From positions 2,728,001-2,792,000 of the forward strand of contig NZ_CP041656.2 in NCBI RefSeq assembly GCF_007290395.2: a stretch of 64,000 nucleotides of DNA, read 5' to 3'. This stretch comes from Bradyrhizobium cosmicum (lineage in GTDB: Bacteria > Pseudomonadota > Alphaproteobacteria > Rhizobiales > Xanthobacteraceae). The translations under genes were made by a program, and so were the position numbers. The notes under the pieces are model-generated. The model saw only the letters and a list, made by a program, of their open reading frames with translations. It ran no database searches and was not told where the DNA came from. This document shows, piece after piece, positions 42,499 to 51,396 of the stretch. Every line of letters starts with the position of its first letter. Positions within the stretch are counted from its first letter, which is position 1.

Positions 42499-44096
42499 AG
42501 TTCGGACCGGCGAGCCCCAAGGATGCAATCGGCGGGGTGACCGTCCACACCCTGCGCCAGGGACCGCTGGTTCTGAAGAAGGGTACGACCATTGGTCCGG
42601 CCGAGGTCGAGGCGCTGACGCGTGCCGGCATCAAGGATGTCGTGGTGGTGCGCATGGAGGAGGGCGACGTCTCCGAGGACGTCGCGGCCGCCAGCATCGC
42701 GCTTGCCGTCGGCGGCGAGGGCATCCATGTCGAGCGCGCCTTTACCGGCCGCGCCAACCTGTTTGCCGCGCGCCCGGGTGTGCTGGTGATCGACCGCGCT
42801 GCGGTCGACCGCATCAACAGTATCGACGAGGCCATCACCTTTGCGACGCTCGCAGCCTTCAAGTTCGTGGTCGAGGGCGAGATGGTCGGCACCGTCAAGA
42901 TCATCCCGTTCGGTGTCGAAGGGAGCTTGCGCGATGCCGCGGTGAAGGCAGCGGGCCACGACGTGCTGAAGATCGCGCCCTACGTGATCAAGCGCGTCGG
43001 CATCGTCTCGACCCTGCTGCCGGGCCTGTCCTCCAAGGTGATCGACAAGACGCTGCGCGTTACTGCCGAACGGCTCGCGCCGGCCGGCGCCAGCATCATC
43101 GCCGAGCGACGGGTGCAGCATGAAGAGCACGCGCTGTCGGCGGCCATCAAGGAATTGCTCGGCCTCGGCGCCGAGCTTGTGATCGTGTTCGGCGCGTCTG
43201 CGATCGCCGACCGCCGCGACGTGATTCCCGCGGCCGTCACCCGTATCGGCGGCGAGATCGAGCATTTCGGCATGCCGGTCGATCCCGGCAATTTGCTGTT
43301 GATCGCGCGGGCCGGTGGCGTGCCGGTGCTGGGCGCGCCGGGCTGTGCGCGCTCGCCGGTCGAGAACGGGTTCGATTGGGTGCTGATGCGGCTGCTTGCC
43401 GGCATCAAGGTGACGCGGTCCGAGCTGATGGGGATGGGCGTCGGTGGCCTTCTGATGGAGATCGTGACCCGGCCGCAGCCGCGTGCCAAGCCCGAGATCG
43501 AGGGCAATAACGTCGCGGCCATCGTGCTCGCGGCGGGACGCTCGACCCGGATGGGCGGGCCGAACAAGCTGCTGGCCGAGCTCGACGGCAAGAAGCTGGT
43601 GCGGATTGCCACCGAACAGGCGCTGGCCTCAAAGGCCTCCGAAGTGATCGTCGTCACCGGCCACCAGACCGAGCTGGTTGAGCAGGCGCTCGAAGGCTTG
43701 AAAGTGAAATTCGTCCGCAATCCGGATTTCGCCGGCGGCATTGCAAGCTCGGTCAAATCAGGCATTGCCGCCGTGCCGGAGACGTGTGACGGCGCGGTGG
43801 TCTGCCTCGGCGATATGCCGTTGATCGATGCCGGCCTGATCGATCGTCTCATCGACGGCTTTGCGCCGGACCGTGGCAATCTGATCGTCGTGCCCGTGAG
43901 CGAAGGCCGCCGCGGCAATCCCGTGCTGTGGTCGCGCCGCTTCTTTAGGGAATTGATGACGCTCGACGGCGACGTCGGCGCGCGGCACCTGATTGCCAGG
44001 CATGCGGAGGCGGTCGCCGAAGTGCCCGTCGACGGCGAGAGCGCCTTCCTTGACATCGACACCCCGCAGGCGCTGGAAGCGGCACGGCGGGGATAG
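42495..44096 (+). CDS. Fused molybdopterin-binding (MoeA/MogA-like) and MobA/MocA-like nucleotidyltransferase
   Basis: The 533-residue protein joins two cofactor-handling domains. Residues about 1-335 resemble a MoCF/molybdopterin-binding protein (VIVFGASAIADRRDVIPAAV, PVDPGNLLLIA, APGCARSPVENGFD). Residues about 340-533 form a MobA/MocA nucleotidyltransferase with IVLAAGRSTRMGGPNKLL and LGDMPLIDAGLID. The second half should transfer CMP or GMP to the cofactor, as MocA does for CO and xanthine dehydrogenases. The overlap with the preceding xdhC-like gene shows coupled expression. The fusion itself is common in this cluster type as I recall. Confidence 0.88.
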   Translation: MKFGPASPKDAIGGVTVHTLRQGPLVLKKGTTIGPAEVEALTRAGIKDVVVVRMEEGDVSEDVAAASIALAVGGEGIHVERAFTGRANLFAARPGVLVIDRAAVDRINSIDEAITFATLAAFKFVVEGEMVGTVKIIPFGVEGSLRDAAVKAAGHDVLKIAPYVIKRVGIVSTLLPGLSSKVIDKTLRVTAERLAPAGASIIAERRVQHEEHALSAAIKELLGLGAELVIVFGASAIADRRDVIPAAVTRIGGEIEHFGMPVDPGNLLLIARAGGVPVLGAPGCARSPVENGFDWVLMRLLAGIKVTRSELMGMGVGGLLMEIVTRPQPRAKPEIEGNNVAAIVLAAGRSTRMGGPNKLLAELDGKKLVRIATEQALASKASEVIVVTGHQTELVEQALEGLKVKFVRNPDFAGGIASSVKSGIAAVPETCDGAVVCLGDMPLIDAGLIDRLIDGFAPDRGNLIVVPVSEGRRGNPVLWSRRFFRELMTLDGDVGARHLIARHAEAVAEVPVDGESAFLDIDTPQALEAARRG

Positions 44097-44100
44097 TGCA

Positions 44101-44187
44101 GTAGGGTGGATTAGCCGAAGGCGTAATCCACCACTGTGTCTCGGCGGAAACAAATGAGGTGGATTACGTTTCGCTAATCCACCCTAT
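44101..44187. repeat. 87-base double-hairpin palindromic repeat, copy 2
   Basis: Begins GTAGGGTGGATTAGCC and ends TAATCCACCCTAT. It is the inverted partner of 11854-11940. Where the other copy has GGGTTA/TAACCC stems, this one has GGATTA/TAATCC, so paired changes keep the hairpins. It starts 4 bases after the MoeA/MobA fusion stop. Confidence 0.85.
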
Positions 44188-44285
44188 GGCATCTGCAGAT
44201 CGTCCGATTTCAACTCCCCGTTCACCATCTGGAAACGACCGCCGCTTAGAGTTCTCGCCACCTGCCTGGGGGGAGGGGTTTTTCC

Positions 44286-44675
44286 ATGGCTTCGAACGTC
44301 GTCGCGCGCCGCTGCGCGATGTTTTTCTTTGCGTTATCAGTTTGTGTTGCGGGTGCTCGCTACATCACGGATGCCCAAGCCGCCGGCGCGTTTGCGGTCG
44401 GCAAGTGCGGCGCCTATGGCCAGGCTTTTGATTACGGCGCCGAGCACGAGGCCCGCGCCGCGGCGCTGAAGCAGTGCAAGGGCGATTGTACGACCGTGAC
44501 GATGAAGCGCGCTTGCGCTGCGATGTCGGTCGATATGGCCAATCCCTGCGGCGCCTATGGCTACGCCGTCAAGCCGAAGATCTCCGCCACGCTCAATGCC
44601 GCCACGCGCGAATGCTACAAATACGGCGGCAAGGAATGCGTGATCCGCGCCTGGGCCTGCGACGCCAAGGGATAA
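44286..44675 (+). CDS. Secreted DUF4189-like cysteine-containing protein
   Basis: A signal peptide (MFFFALSVCVAGARYITDAQA, cleavage after QAA or nearby) precedes about 95 residues with the alternating pattern seen in DUF4189 proteins: AVGKCGAYGQAFDYG, ALKQCKGDCTTV, CGAYGYAVKP and ATRECYKYGGKECVIRAW. Eight cysteines suggest disulfides. Function unknown. GGGGAGGGG lies upstream of the ATG. Confidence 0.75.
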   Translation: MASNVVARRCAMFFFALSVCVAGARYITDAQAAGAFAVGKCGAYGQAFDYGAEHEARAAALKQCKGDCTTVTMKRACAAMSVDMANPCGAYGYAVKPKISATLNAATRECYKYGGKECVIRAWACDAKG

Positions 44676-44700
44676 TCCCCGCGTGATGAATTTCTCTTGC

Positions 44701-44741
44701 TGTCGTTCCTGCGATGCGTAGCATCGAGCCCGGAATGACAG
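44701..44741. repeat. Short copy of the CATTCC/GGAATGAC repeat
   Basis: TGTCGTTCCTGCGATGCGTA to GAGCCCGGAATGACAG. A small perfect hairpin (CGATGC GTA GCATCG) lies in the centre. It resembles a shortened 54982-55087 unit. Confidence 0.65.
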
Positions 44742-44753
44742 TCGAGGATATGC

Positions 44754-45164
44754 ATGCAGTTCGACACCAAGATCGCCGTCGTGATCCGCACCGATCTTCA
44801 GGCCTGGCAGAAGCTCAACGTCGCGGCCTTTCTCACCAGCGGCATTGCCGCGGCGTTTCCCGAATGCATCGGCGAACCCTATGAGGACGCCTCAAGCACG
44901 CAATACCACGCGCTGATCGGCCAGCCGATCCTGATCTATGGTGCCGACGGTCCCGCACTGTCGCGCGCGCTCGACCGTGCGTTGACGCGCAACGTCAAGC
45001 CGGCGCTCTATACCGAAGACATGTTCAAGACGACGCATGATGCCGCCAATCGAGAGGCGGTCAAAGCGGTGGCACGCGCGGACCTCAATCTCGTCGGGAT
45101 CGCGATGCGCGCCGAGCGCAAGGTGATCGACAAGATCGTCGACGGGCTGAAGTTCCATAGCTGA
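44754..45164 (+). CDS. DUF2000-like protein
   Basis: The 136-residue protein matches the DUF2000 pattern (peptidyl-tRNA-hydrolase-like fold): [46 protein letters not shown] and [20 protein letters not shown]. No catalytic assignment is known to me. It starts 13 bases after a small repeat and stands alone upstream of an alcohol dehydrogenase. Confidence 0.8.
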   Translation: MQFDTKIAVVIRTDLQAWQKLNVAAFLTSGIAAAFPECIGEPYEDASSTQYHALIGQPILIYGADGPALSRALDRALTRNVKPALYTEDMFKTTHDAANREAVKAVARADLNLVGIAMRAERKVIDKIVDGLKFHS

Positions 45165-45307
45165 CGAGTTCCGCGCATCACGGCGCGCTGTCATCGCCTT
45201 GTCACGATGGTACGGGCGCTGCGCAAACTTTGAGCGGTTTGACTCCAATCAAGGGTGAGCTGTCGGGCCAAGCTAGTCTGCCTTGCATATCGCAAGGGAG
45301 CAGACAG

Positions 45308-46333
45308 ATGCCGACCATGAAAGCCGCTATCGTCAGACAATTCGGCAAGCCGCTGGTGATCGAGGACGTGCCGGTGCCGCAGCCCGGTCCCGGCGAGGTG
45401 CTGGTCAAGGTGAAGGCTTGCGGCGTCTGCCATACCGATCTGCACGCCGCCTCCGGCGACTGGCCGGTGAAGCCGGTGCCACCCTTCATCCCCGGCCATG
45501 AGGCGGCCGGCATCGTCGCCGCGCTCGGACCCGGCGTGAAGAATCTGAAGGTCGGCGATGCCGTCGGCGTCGCTTGGCTGCACGATGCCTGCATGTCCTG
45601 CGAATATTGCGAGACCGGCTGGGAGACGCTGTGCGAGCACCAGCACAACACCGGCTACAGCGTGAACGGCGGTTTCGCCGAGTACGTCATCGCGTCGGCC
45701 GCCTTCGCCGCAAAGCTGCCCGCGACGGTCGATTTCGCCGCCATCGCGCCGATCTTGTGCGCGGGTGTCACCACCTACAAGGGATTGAAGGAGACCGAGG
45801 CCAAGCCCGGCGAGTGGGTGGTGATCTCGGGCGTTGGCGGGCTTGGCCATGTCGCGATTCAGTACGCCAAGGCGATGGGGCTCAAGATCGTCGCCGTCGA
45901 TATCGCGGAAGATAAGCTCGCGCTCGCCCGTGAGACCGGGGCCGATCTCGCGGTCAACGCGCTCAACGCCGATGCCGTCGACAAGGTGCTGGCGGCGACC
46001 GGGGGCGGAGCCCACGGCGTGCTGGTGACGGCGGTCTCGACTGCCGCCTTCGCGCAGGCGCTGAAGATGGTGCGCCGGAAGGGCACCGTCAGCCTCGTCG
46101 GCCTGCCGCCGGGCGAATTTCCGACGCCTATCTTCGACGTGGTGCTCAAGCGCATCACCGTGCGCGGCTCCATCGTCGGCACAAGGCGCGATCTCGATGA
46201 AGCCATCGCCTTCGCCGCCGACGGCAAGGTCAAGGCCGAGGTGACGAAGGTGCCGCTGGCAGAGATCAACGACGTTTTCGAGCGGATGAAGGCCGGCAAG
46301 ATCGACGGCCGCATGGTGCTCGATTTCGGCTAG
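45308..46333 (+). CDS. Zinc-dependent alcohol dehydrogenase (AdhP-like)
   Basis: The 341-residue enzyme shows the catalytic-zinc block [23 protein letters not shown], the structural-zinc cysteines in [18 protein letters not shown] and the NAD-binding [13 protein letters not shown]. It oxidises primary alcohols or reduces aldehydes with NAD. The ATG at 45308 follows AAGGGAG at 8 bases; an upstream frame to 45230 is not used. The next gene follows by 20 bases. Confidence 0.93.
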   Translation: MPTMKAAIVRQFGKPLVIEDVPVPQPGPGEVLVKVKACGVCHTDLHAASGDWPVKPVPPFIPGHEAAGIVAALGPGVKNLKVGDAVGVAWLHDACMSCEYCETGWETLCEHQHNTGYSVNGGFAEYVIASAAFAAKLPATVDFAAIAPILCAGVTTYKGLKETEAKPGEWVVISGVGGLGHVAIQYAKAMGLKIVAVDIAEDKLALARETGADLAVNALNADAVDKVLAATGGGAHGVLVTAVSTAAFAQALKMVRRKGTVSLVGLPPGEFPTPIFDVVLKRITVRGSIVGTRRDLDEAIAFAADGKVKAEVTKVPLAEINDVFERMKAGKIDGRMVLDFG

Positions 46334-46353
46334 TCTCCGGCGGGGAGCAGAGT

Positions 46354-47634
46354 ATGGCCAAGCCAACGAAGATCGTCTTTCTTGGCGCGAGCAGCGCATC
46401 CTTCGGGATGAGCATGTTCCGGGACCTGTTCTCGACCCGCGATCTGGCCGGTTCAACATTGGTGCTGATCGGACGAAATGTCGACCGGCTTGACCGGTCG
46501 ACGCGGCTCGCGAAACTGCTCAACGCGAAATCCGGCGCCGGGTTTGAGATCGAGGCGACGACGGATTGGCGCGCGGCGCTCGACGGTGCCGAGTTCGTCG
46601 TGCATTCCACCGCGATCGATCGCAATCGGCTGTGGCGGCTCGATTTCGAGATTCCACGAAAGTTTGGCATCCATCACACGCTAGGTGAGAACGGCGGACC
46701 CGGAGGTCTTTTCTTCACACTGCGCACCCTGCCGGTGGTCTTCGACTTCGTGCGAGAAATGGAGCTCCGCTGCCCGCGCGCGACCTTCATCAACTTCTCC
46801 AATCCGGAAAGTCGCATCATCCTGGCGCTCGGCCTGTACAGCAGGATTCGCAACCTCGGCCTCTGCCACGGAATATTTCTTGCTCGCGGCAATGTCGCCC
46901 GAATTTTGGGAATGCCGGAAGACCGGGTGGATGTGTTGGGGGCCGGCCTCAATCACTTCCAATGCTTGAGCGAAATACGAGATCGTGAGACGGGCGAGGA
47001 CCTCTATCCGCTGTTGCGTGAGAAGGAGAGGGATTTCGATCCCACCTTCTGCCCCCTGACGCGCAAATTGTTGCATGCCTTCGGCTACTGGCTCGGCTGT
47101 GGCGACAGTCACGTGGGCGAGTATCTCTCGTTCGGATGGGAGGCCGGCGAGGGCGGCTACAATTACGACTGGGACGAGAGCGAACGCACGAAGCTGACCC
47201 GGCTGATCGATGACGTGCTCGCAGGCCGGACCGAGGCGCCGGACTGGTGGTCGGTCCCCTCAGGAGAGCGCGCGATCAGCATCATAGTCGCCATGGTTCA
47301 TAACCGTAAGCAACTCATCGAGTCCGCCGTCATTCACAATCGGCACGTGATCCCGAACCTGCCGGCCGATGCTGCGGTCGAAGTGCCGGTGGTGGCAGAT
47401 ATCGCGGGCATCCACCCTGTCTCGCTCGGGCCGTTGCCCGACGGAGTGGCCAAGCTGATGACGGTCCAGGTTCAGGTCCAGCAGATGGCTGTGGAAGCGG
47501 CGATGCACGCATCGAAGGAAATGGCGCTGCAAGCGTTGCTGCTCGACCCTGTCATCCATTCCGAGGAGGCCGCACGCGGCCTGCTGGAAGAGCTGTGGGA
47601 GATCAACCGACCGTACATCCGGGCATGCATCTGA
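46354..47634 (+). CDS. Glycoside hydrolase family 4 enzyme
   Basis: The 426-residue protein has the Rossmann start [16 protein letters not shown] and the GH4 marks: FSNPES (Asn-Pro), the metal cysteine and histidine in LCHGIF, and GLNHFQC. GH4 enzymes use NAD+ and Mn2+ and split alpha-galactosides, alpha-glucuronides or 6-phosphoglycosides through a redox step. The specificity cannot be read here, though the CHG form is usual in alpha-galactosidase and glucuronidase types. It follows the alcohol dehydrogenase and may be co-transcribed. Confidence 0.88.
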   Translation: MAKPTKIVFLGASSASFGMSMFRDLFSTRDLAGSTLVLIGRNVDRLDRSTRLAKLLNAKSGAGFEIEATTDWRAALDGAEFVVHSTAIDRNRLWRLDFEIPRKFGIHHTLGENGGPGGLFFTLRTLPVVFDFVREMELRCPRATFINFSNPESRIILALGLYSRIRNLGLCHGIFLARGNVARILGMPEDRVDVLGAGLNHFQCLSEIRDRETGEDLYPLLREKERDFDPTFCPLTRKLLHAFGYWLGCGDSHVGEYLSFGWEAGEGGYNYDWDESERTKLTRLIDDVLAGRTEAPDWWSVPSGERAISIIVAMVHNRKQLIESAVIHNRHVIPNLPADAAVEVPVVADIAGIHPVSLGPLPDGVAKLMTVQVQVQQMAVEAAMHASKEMALQALLLDPVIHSEEAARGLLEELWEINRPYIRACI

Positions 47635-47660
47635 CGTCGACCGTCTCAGCGCGCCGGATC

Positions 47661-48074
47661 TCACACCGGCGGCATGCCTGCGAACTTCGGCAGACTGGGA
47701 TCGAGGTGATCCCAGCCATATCCGCGCGCGGCGTAAGTCACCACCTGCGGCTTGTAGCGGGCGGGCTCGTCGAGGCTTGCGGCGCGGATGGTGAAGATGT
47801 CGGGCATCGCCGCGAAGGTCATGTAAACGGGCAAGCCGCACTGGGGGCAGAAGCTCCGCGTCTTCACATTGCCGCTGTCGCCGACCATGTCCCAGTGCTT
47901 CGCCTCGCCCGTCACCGTGACGCCGGCGCGCGCGAACGTGGCGTATGAGCCGTGGCCGCTGCCGCTGTCCCGCTGGCAGTCCCGGCACTGGCAGTGATTG
48001 CTGAACAGCGGCTCACCCGGAATCGAATAGCGGATCGCGCCGCAGGCACAGCCGCCGGTATAGGGCTTGTCCAT
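47661..48074 (-). CDS. GFA-domain protein (glutathione-dependent formaldehyde-activating family)
   Basis: The 137-residue zinc protein has GGCACGAIRYSI, NHCQCRDCQRDSGSGHG and FCPQCGLPVYM, the three cysteine groups of the GFA fold. Related proteins bind glutathione adducts or simply zinc. It is the last gene of an arsR-SRPBCC-GFA operon, 12 bases after the SRPBCC gene, and convergent with the GH4 gene. Confidence 0.9.
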   Translation of the reverse strand: MDKPYTGGCACGAIRYSIPGEPLFSNHCQCRDCQRDSGSGHGSYATFARAGVTVTGEAKHWDMVGDSGNVKTRSFCPQCGLPVYMTFAAMPDIFTIRAASLDEPARYKPQVVTYAARGYGWDHLDPSLPKFAGMPPV

Positions 48075-48086
48075 CGCGATGACCCC

Positions 48087-48551
48087 TTACTTTTCTTCGC
48101 TGCTGATCTCGTCGAGCTGGCGGACAACCTTCCTCCAGCCTCCGCTCATGCCCGTGTAGGCCGACTCGTTCCTGGGCAGGACGAAGCCCGCATGAACCAG
48201 ACGGATCCGCGTGCCGGCTTCGACCGGTGTGAGGGACCAGGTCACGACGGTGTCGAGCGGCGCGCCGTAGCCGGTGTTGCGCGCATCGCCGCCTTTCCAG
48301 GCGTAGACGAGGCGGCGGTTCGGGACGACCTCGAGAACCCGGCAATGAATGATGCCGTCCCAGTTGCCGCCCGGCGTGGTCTGGTAGGTGAAAATGTTGC
48401 CTTCGACGGCCTCGAAACCGGTCGGCGGCATCAGCCAGCGTGCGATCAGCTGGGCGCTGGTCAGCGCCTTCCAGATCGCCTCGGGCGGGTGAGGGAAGAC
48501 CTCGTCGATGACGATGTCCCTTGTTTCAGCTTTCAACTCGGAAGCACTCAC
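48087..48551 (-). CDS. AHSA1/SRPBCC domain protein
   Basis: The 154-residue protein starts at a GTG and shows the Activator of Hsp90 ATPase-1-like pattern: IVIDEVFPHPPEAIWKALTS, LIARWLMPPTGF and VVTWSLTPVEAGTRIRLVH. Genes of this type very often follow an ArsR-type regulator, as here (GTGA overlap). Ligand binding in a hydrophobic cavity is expected; the function is not known. Confidence 0.9.
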   Translation of the reverse strand: MSASELKAETRDIVIDEVFPHPPEAIWKALTSAQLIARWLMPPTGFEAVEGNIFTYQTTPGGNWDGIIHCRVLEVVPNRRLVYAWKGGDARNTGYGAPLDTVVTWSLTPVEAGTRIRLVHAGFVLPRNESAYTGMSGGWRKVVRQLDEISSEEK

Positions 48552-48883
48552 GGATCGATCTCCTTCAAGAGGTCACGCAGGTTCTGGAAGCGCTCGCGCC
48601 AGAACACGCCGTAATGGTCCATCCAGGTGACCAGCGGCTCGAGTCCTTGCGGCGCGGCGCGGTAGTAGACGTTGCGGCCCTCGGCTCGCTCGGTGACGAG
48701 GCCGGCCTGCTTGAGAGACTTCAGGTGCTGCGAGATCGCGCCCTGGGTGACGCCGCTGCCGCGCGTCAGCTCGACGACGCTGATCTCCTTGCTCTCGAAC
48801 ACGCGCTCGAACACGGCGCGGCGGGTCGGATCAGCGAGGGCGCGCATCACGGTGGTGACAGAATTGGGGGCGGCTTCGATCAT
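48548..48883 (-). CDS. ArsR family transcriptional regulator
   Basis: The 111-residue winged-helix protein (VMRALADPTRRAVFERV, VTQGAISQHLKSLKQAG, NVYYRAAPQGLEPLVTW) controls a small operon with AHSA1 and GFA genes. There is no metal-binding cysteine motif, so it is unlikely to be a metal sensor. I chose the ATG at 48883; an ATG at 48892 overlaps the -10 element. No ribosome site precedes either. The promoter at 48891-48919 puts the start of transcription on this ATG, so the message may be leaderless. Confidence 0.88.
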   Translation of the reverse strand: MIEAAPNSVTTVMRALADPTRRAVFERVFESKEISVVELTRGSGVTQGAISQHLKSLKQAGLVTERAEGRNVYYRAAPQGLEPLVTWMDHYGVFWRERFQNLRDLLKEIDP

Positions 48884-48890
48884 GTAAGTC

Positions 48891-48919
48891 ATATTAGTGA
48901 AAACTAATGCATTAGTCAA
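48891..48919 (-). promoter_or_regulatory. arsR promoter with palindromic operator in the spacer
   Basis: Reading on the minus strand: TTGACT, 17 bases, TAATAT, then seven bases to the ATG at 48883. A perfect 14-base palindrome, ACTAATGCATTAGT (48903-48916), overlaps the -35 and spacer, an ideal site for autorepression. Confidence 0.6.
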
Positions 48920-48957
48920 TGCTAATAATTTGACCCGATCGCGCCGCCGCCCCACGT

Positions 48958-48986
48958 TTGACTATGACTGACCAGTCAGTCATAAA
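48958..48986 (+). promoter_or_regulatory. tetR promoter with operator between -35 and -10
   Basis: TTGACT (48958-48963), a 17-base spacer and CATAAA (48981-48986). The inverted repeat ATGACTGAC/GTCAGTCAT (48964-48983, 2-base centre) fills the spacer. The predicted transcript start is the ATG at 48993. Confidence 0.65.
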
Positions 48987-48992
48987 TCGATC

Positions 48993-49682
48993 ATGACAAA
49001 GAAGCCGGTCAAGTCCGTCATGCCATCTGCAGTCCGGGCCAAGGCCCGTGCACCCGCAGCCGGCGAGGCGGCCCCCTCCTCGAATCGCGCCACGCGCGCG
49101 GCTGAACGGCGCGCGGCGATCGTGGAGGCAGCGATGGAGGAGTTCATCGCGCGCGGCTTTGCCGCGACACGGCTCGACGATATCGCCAAGCGAGCCGGTG
49201 TCGCCAAGGGCACCATCTACCTGCACTTTAAGGACAAGGAATCGATGTTCGAGGAGCTGGTGCGCACCGTGATCGTCCCGGTAGTCGCGCGGCTGACTGC
49301 GCTGCCCCCGCCGACCGGCTCGGTACGCGACCTCGTCGAGGGCTTCGCCGGCGACTTCCTCAAAGAGGTGATCGGGACCAGGCGCGGCGATCTGGTGCGT
49401 CTGATCGTGGCGGAGGGGCCGCGCTTTCCGTCCGTTGCCGATTTCTACTACCGTGAAGTGGTTTCGCGCGGGATCGCCGGCATGCGCGCGCTGATCGAGC
49501 TCGGCATCGCCCGCGGCGAGATCCGCGAGAAGAACCTCGCGCGCTACCCGCAGATCCTGGTCGCACCCGCGATGATCGCGGTGATCTGGCAGAGCCTCTT
49601 CGCGCGGCACGCGCCGCTCGACGCGCAGGACATGCTGCGCGTTCATCTCGATTTGATTTTTGGCGAACGGAGGGCGACATGA
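48993..49682 (+). CDS. TetR family repressor of an ABC export operon
   Basis: The 229-residue protein has an extended basic N-terminus (AVRAKARAPA), a helix-turn-helix at about residues 50-75 (LDDIAKRAGVAKGTIYLHF) and a C-terminal ligand domain. It overlaps the HlyD-like gene by ATGA, so it heads the operon and represses it through the operator at 48964-48983. An ATG at 49020 is a shorter alternative start; no ribosome site is obvious for either. The layout matches the ybiH-ybhGFSR type of efflux operon. Confidence 0.9.
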   Translation: MTKKPVKSVMPSAVRAKARAPAAGEAAPSSNRATRAAERRAAIVEAAMEEFIARGFAATRLDDIAKRAGVAKGTIYLHFKDKESMFEELVRTVIVPVVARLTALPPPTGSVRDLVEGFAGDFLKEVIGTRRGDLVRLIVAEGPRFPSVADFYYREVVSRGIAGMRALIELGIARGEIREKNLARYPQILVAPAMIAVIWQSLFARHAPLDAQDMLRVHLDLIFGERRAT

Positions 49683-50467
49683 GGTCGTCGCAGGCATTTT
49701 TTACATTCGCATTGGCCATCTTCCTCGCAATCGGCCTTGCCGGCTGCAAGGAGAAGCGCGATCCCGGCTTCCAGGGCTGGGTCGAGGCCGACATGATCTT
49801 CGTCAGCCCGGACGAAGCCGGCCGGGTGACGAAGCTTGGGGTTCGCGAGGGTGACCAGGTGAAGGTCGGCGATCCCATCTATTCCGTCGACGACGATCTC
49901 CAGCTCGCCGACCTCAACCAGAACAAGGCGACGCTGGCGAACGCGCAGCAGACCTATGACCGTGCGGCCTCGCTGAGCAAGACCGGCTCGGGCACGCAGG
50001 CCAATCTCGACTCCGCCGTGTCGGCCTTGCGCGTGGCTGAAGCGCGGGTGGTGACGTCGGAGACGCGGCTGGCGCGGCGCAGCGGCTTTGCGCCGGTCGC
50101 CGGCACCATCCAGCAGATCTATTTCCGCGAGGGCGAGATGGTGGCGGCGCAGCGGCCGGTGCTCTCGATCATGCCGCCGGGCAACATGAAGCTGCGCTTC
50201 TTCGTGCCGGAGACTGAACTGCCGAAGCTTGCGATCGGCGACACGGTGCGCGTCGCCTGCGACAATTGCGCCGCCGATCTCACCGCGAAGATCTATTTCA
50301 TCGCGACCTCGGCCGAATACACCCCCCCGGTGATCTACAGCCTCGATGAGCGCAACAAGCTCGTCTATCTCATCCAGGCGCGGCCGTCGCGCCCCGATGC
50401 GCTGCGCGTGGGGCAGCCGATCGACGTCTATCTCAATCCCAAAACCCCGGTGGCGGACAAGCGATGA
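49679..50467 (+). CDS. HlyD-type periplasmic adaptor lipoprotein
   Basis: The 262-residue protein has a lipobox (LAIGLAGC near residue 22) and the lipoyl/barrel-sandwich parts of membrane-fusion proteins: GWVEADMIFVSPDEAGRV, REGDQVKVGDPIYSVDD, a short coiled hairpin (about residues 70-115) and FAPVAGTIQQIYFREGEMV. It links the inner-membrane ABC-2 permease to an outer-membrane channel. It overlaps the ATPase gene by 4 bases. Confidence 0.9.
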   Translation: MRSSQAFFTFALAIFLAIGLAGCKEKRDPGFQGWVEADMIFVSPDEAGRVTKLGVREGDQVKVGDPIYSVDDDLQLADLNQNKATLANAQQTYDRAASLSKTGSGTQANLDSAVSALRVAEARVVTSETRLARRSGFAPVAGTIQQIYFREGEMVAAQRPVLSIMPPGNMKLRFFVPETELPKLAIGDTVRVACDNCAADLTAKIYFIATSAEYTPPVIYSLDERNKLVYLIQARPSRPDALRVGQPIDVYLNPKTPVADKR

Positions 50468-51396
50468 GCGGCGGCAACGGCATCGCGATCGACGTCAAGG
50501 GGCTGACCAAGTCGTTCGGCGGCCGCGAGGTCGTGCACGATCTGTCGATGCAGGTGAAGCGCGGCTCGATCTACGGCTTCCTCGGGCCCAACGGCTCGGG
50601 CAAGACCACGACGATCCGCATCCTCTGCGGCCTGCTCACGCCCGACAGCGGCGAGGGCACCTGCCTCGGCTACGACATCCTGAAGGACTCCGAAAAGATC
50701 AAGCGTCAGGTCGGCTACATGACCCAGCGCTTCAGCCTCTACCAGGACCTCTCGGTCCGCGAGAATCTGGAATTCGTCGCGCGGCTCTATGGCCTCGCTG
50801 ATGCGCGCGGCGCTGCGCGCGAGATGATCAAGCGGCTCGGGCTGTCGGGCCGCGAGGAGCAGCTGGCGGGCGAATTGTCCGGCGGCTGGAAGCAGCGGCT
50901 GGCGCTGGGGGCCTGCACGCTGCCCAGCCCGAAACTGCTGCTGCTCGACGAGCCCACCGCCGGCGTCGACCCCAAGGCGCGGCGCGATTTCTGGAACGAG
51001 ATCCACGCGCTCGCGGCCGACGGTCTCACGGTGCTGGTCTCGACCCATTACATGGATGAAGCCGAGCGTTGCCACGAGATCGCCTATATCGCCTACGGCC
51101 ATCTTCTTGCGCACGGTACGGTGGAAGAGGTGATCGCGAAGTCGGCGCTCTCGACCTATACCGTGACGGGCGAAAACCTCAACGCACTCACGGCCGCGCT
51201 TGCCGGCAAGCCCGGCGTGGACATGGTGGCGCCGTTCGGGACTTCGCTGCACGTCTCCGGCCGCGACGTCGCCGCGCTCGAAGCCAGCATCGCGCCGTGG
51301 CGCGAGCGTAGCAGCCTGCACTGGCAGAAGTCGCCGCCATCGCTTGAAGACGTGTTCATCGAGCTGATGGGCCGCTCCAAGGACAATTTTCAATGA
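50464..51396 (+). CDS. ABC-2 type exporter ATP-binding protein
   Basis: The 310-residue ATPase has Walker A LGPNGSGKTTTIR, signature LSGGWKQRLALG, Walker B LLLLDEPTAGVDP and STHYMDEAERC. It drives the permease encoded next (ATGA overlap). The C-terminal 80 residues are the usual extension of drug/polysaccharide exporters (DUF4162-like). Homologous to YbhF-type half; here only one ATPase domain is encoded. Confidence 0.94.
   Translation: MSGGNGIAIDVKGLTKSFGGREVVHDLSMQVKRGSIYGFLGPNGSGKTTTIRILCGLLTPDSGEGTCLGYDILKDSEKIKRQVGYMTQRFSLYQDLSVRENLEFVARLYGLADARGAAREMIKRLGLSGREEQLAGELSGGWKQRLALGACTLPSPKLLLLDEPTAGVDPKARRDFWNEIHALAADGLTVLVSTHYMDEAERCHEIAYIAYGHLLAHGTVEEVIAKSALSTYTVTGENLNALTAALAGKPGVDMVAPFGTSLHVSGRDVAALEASIAPWRERSSLHWQKSPPSLEDVFIELMGRSKDNFQ

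Noticed and set aside
37228..44096. A hidden coxL among the open frames
   Set aside because: No frame of about 750 residues with molybdenum-binding motifs exists; all long alternatives are shadows of the genes listed.
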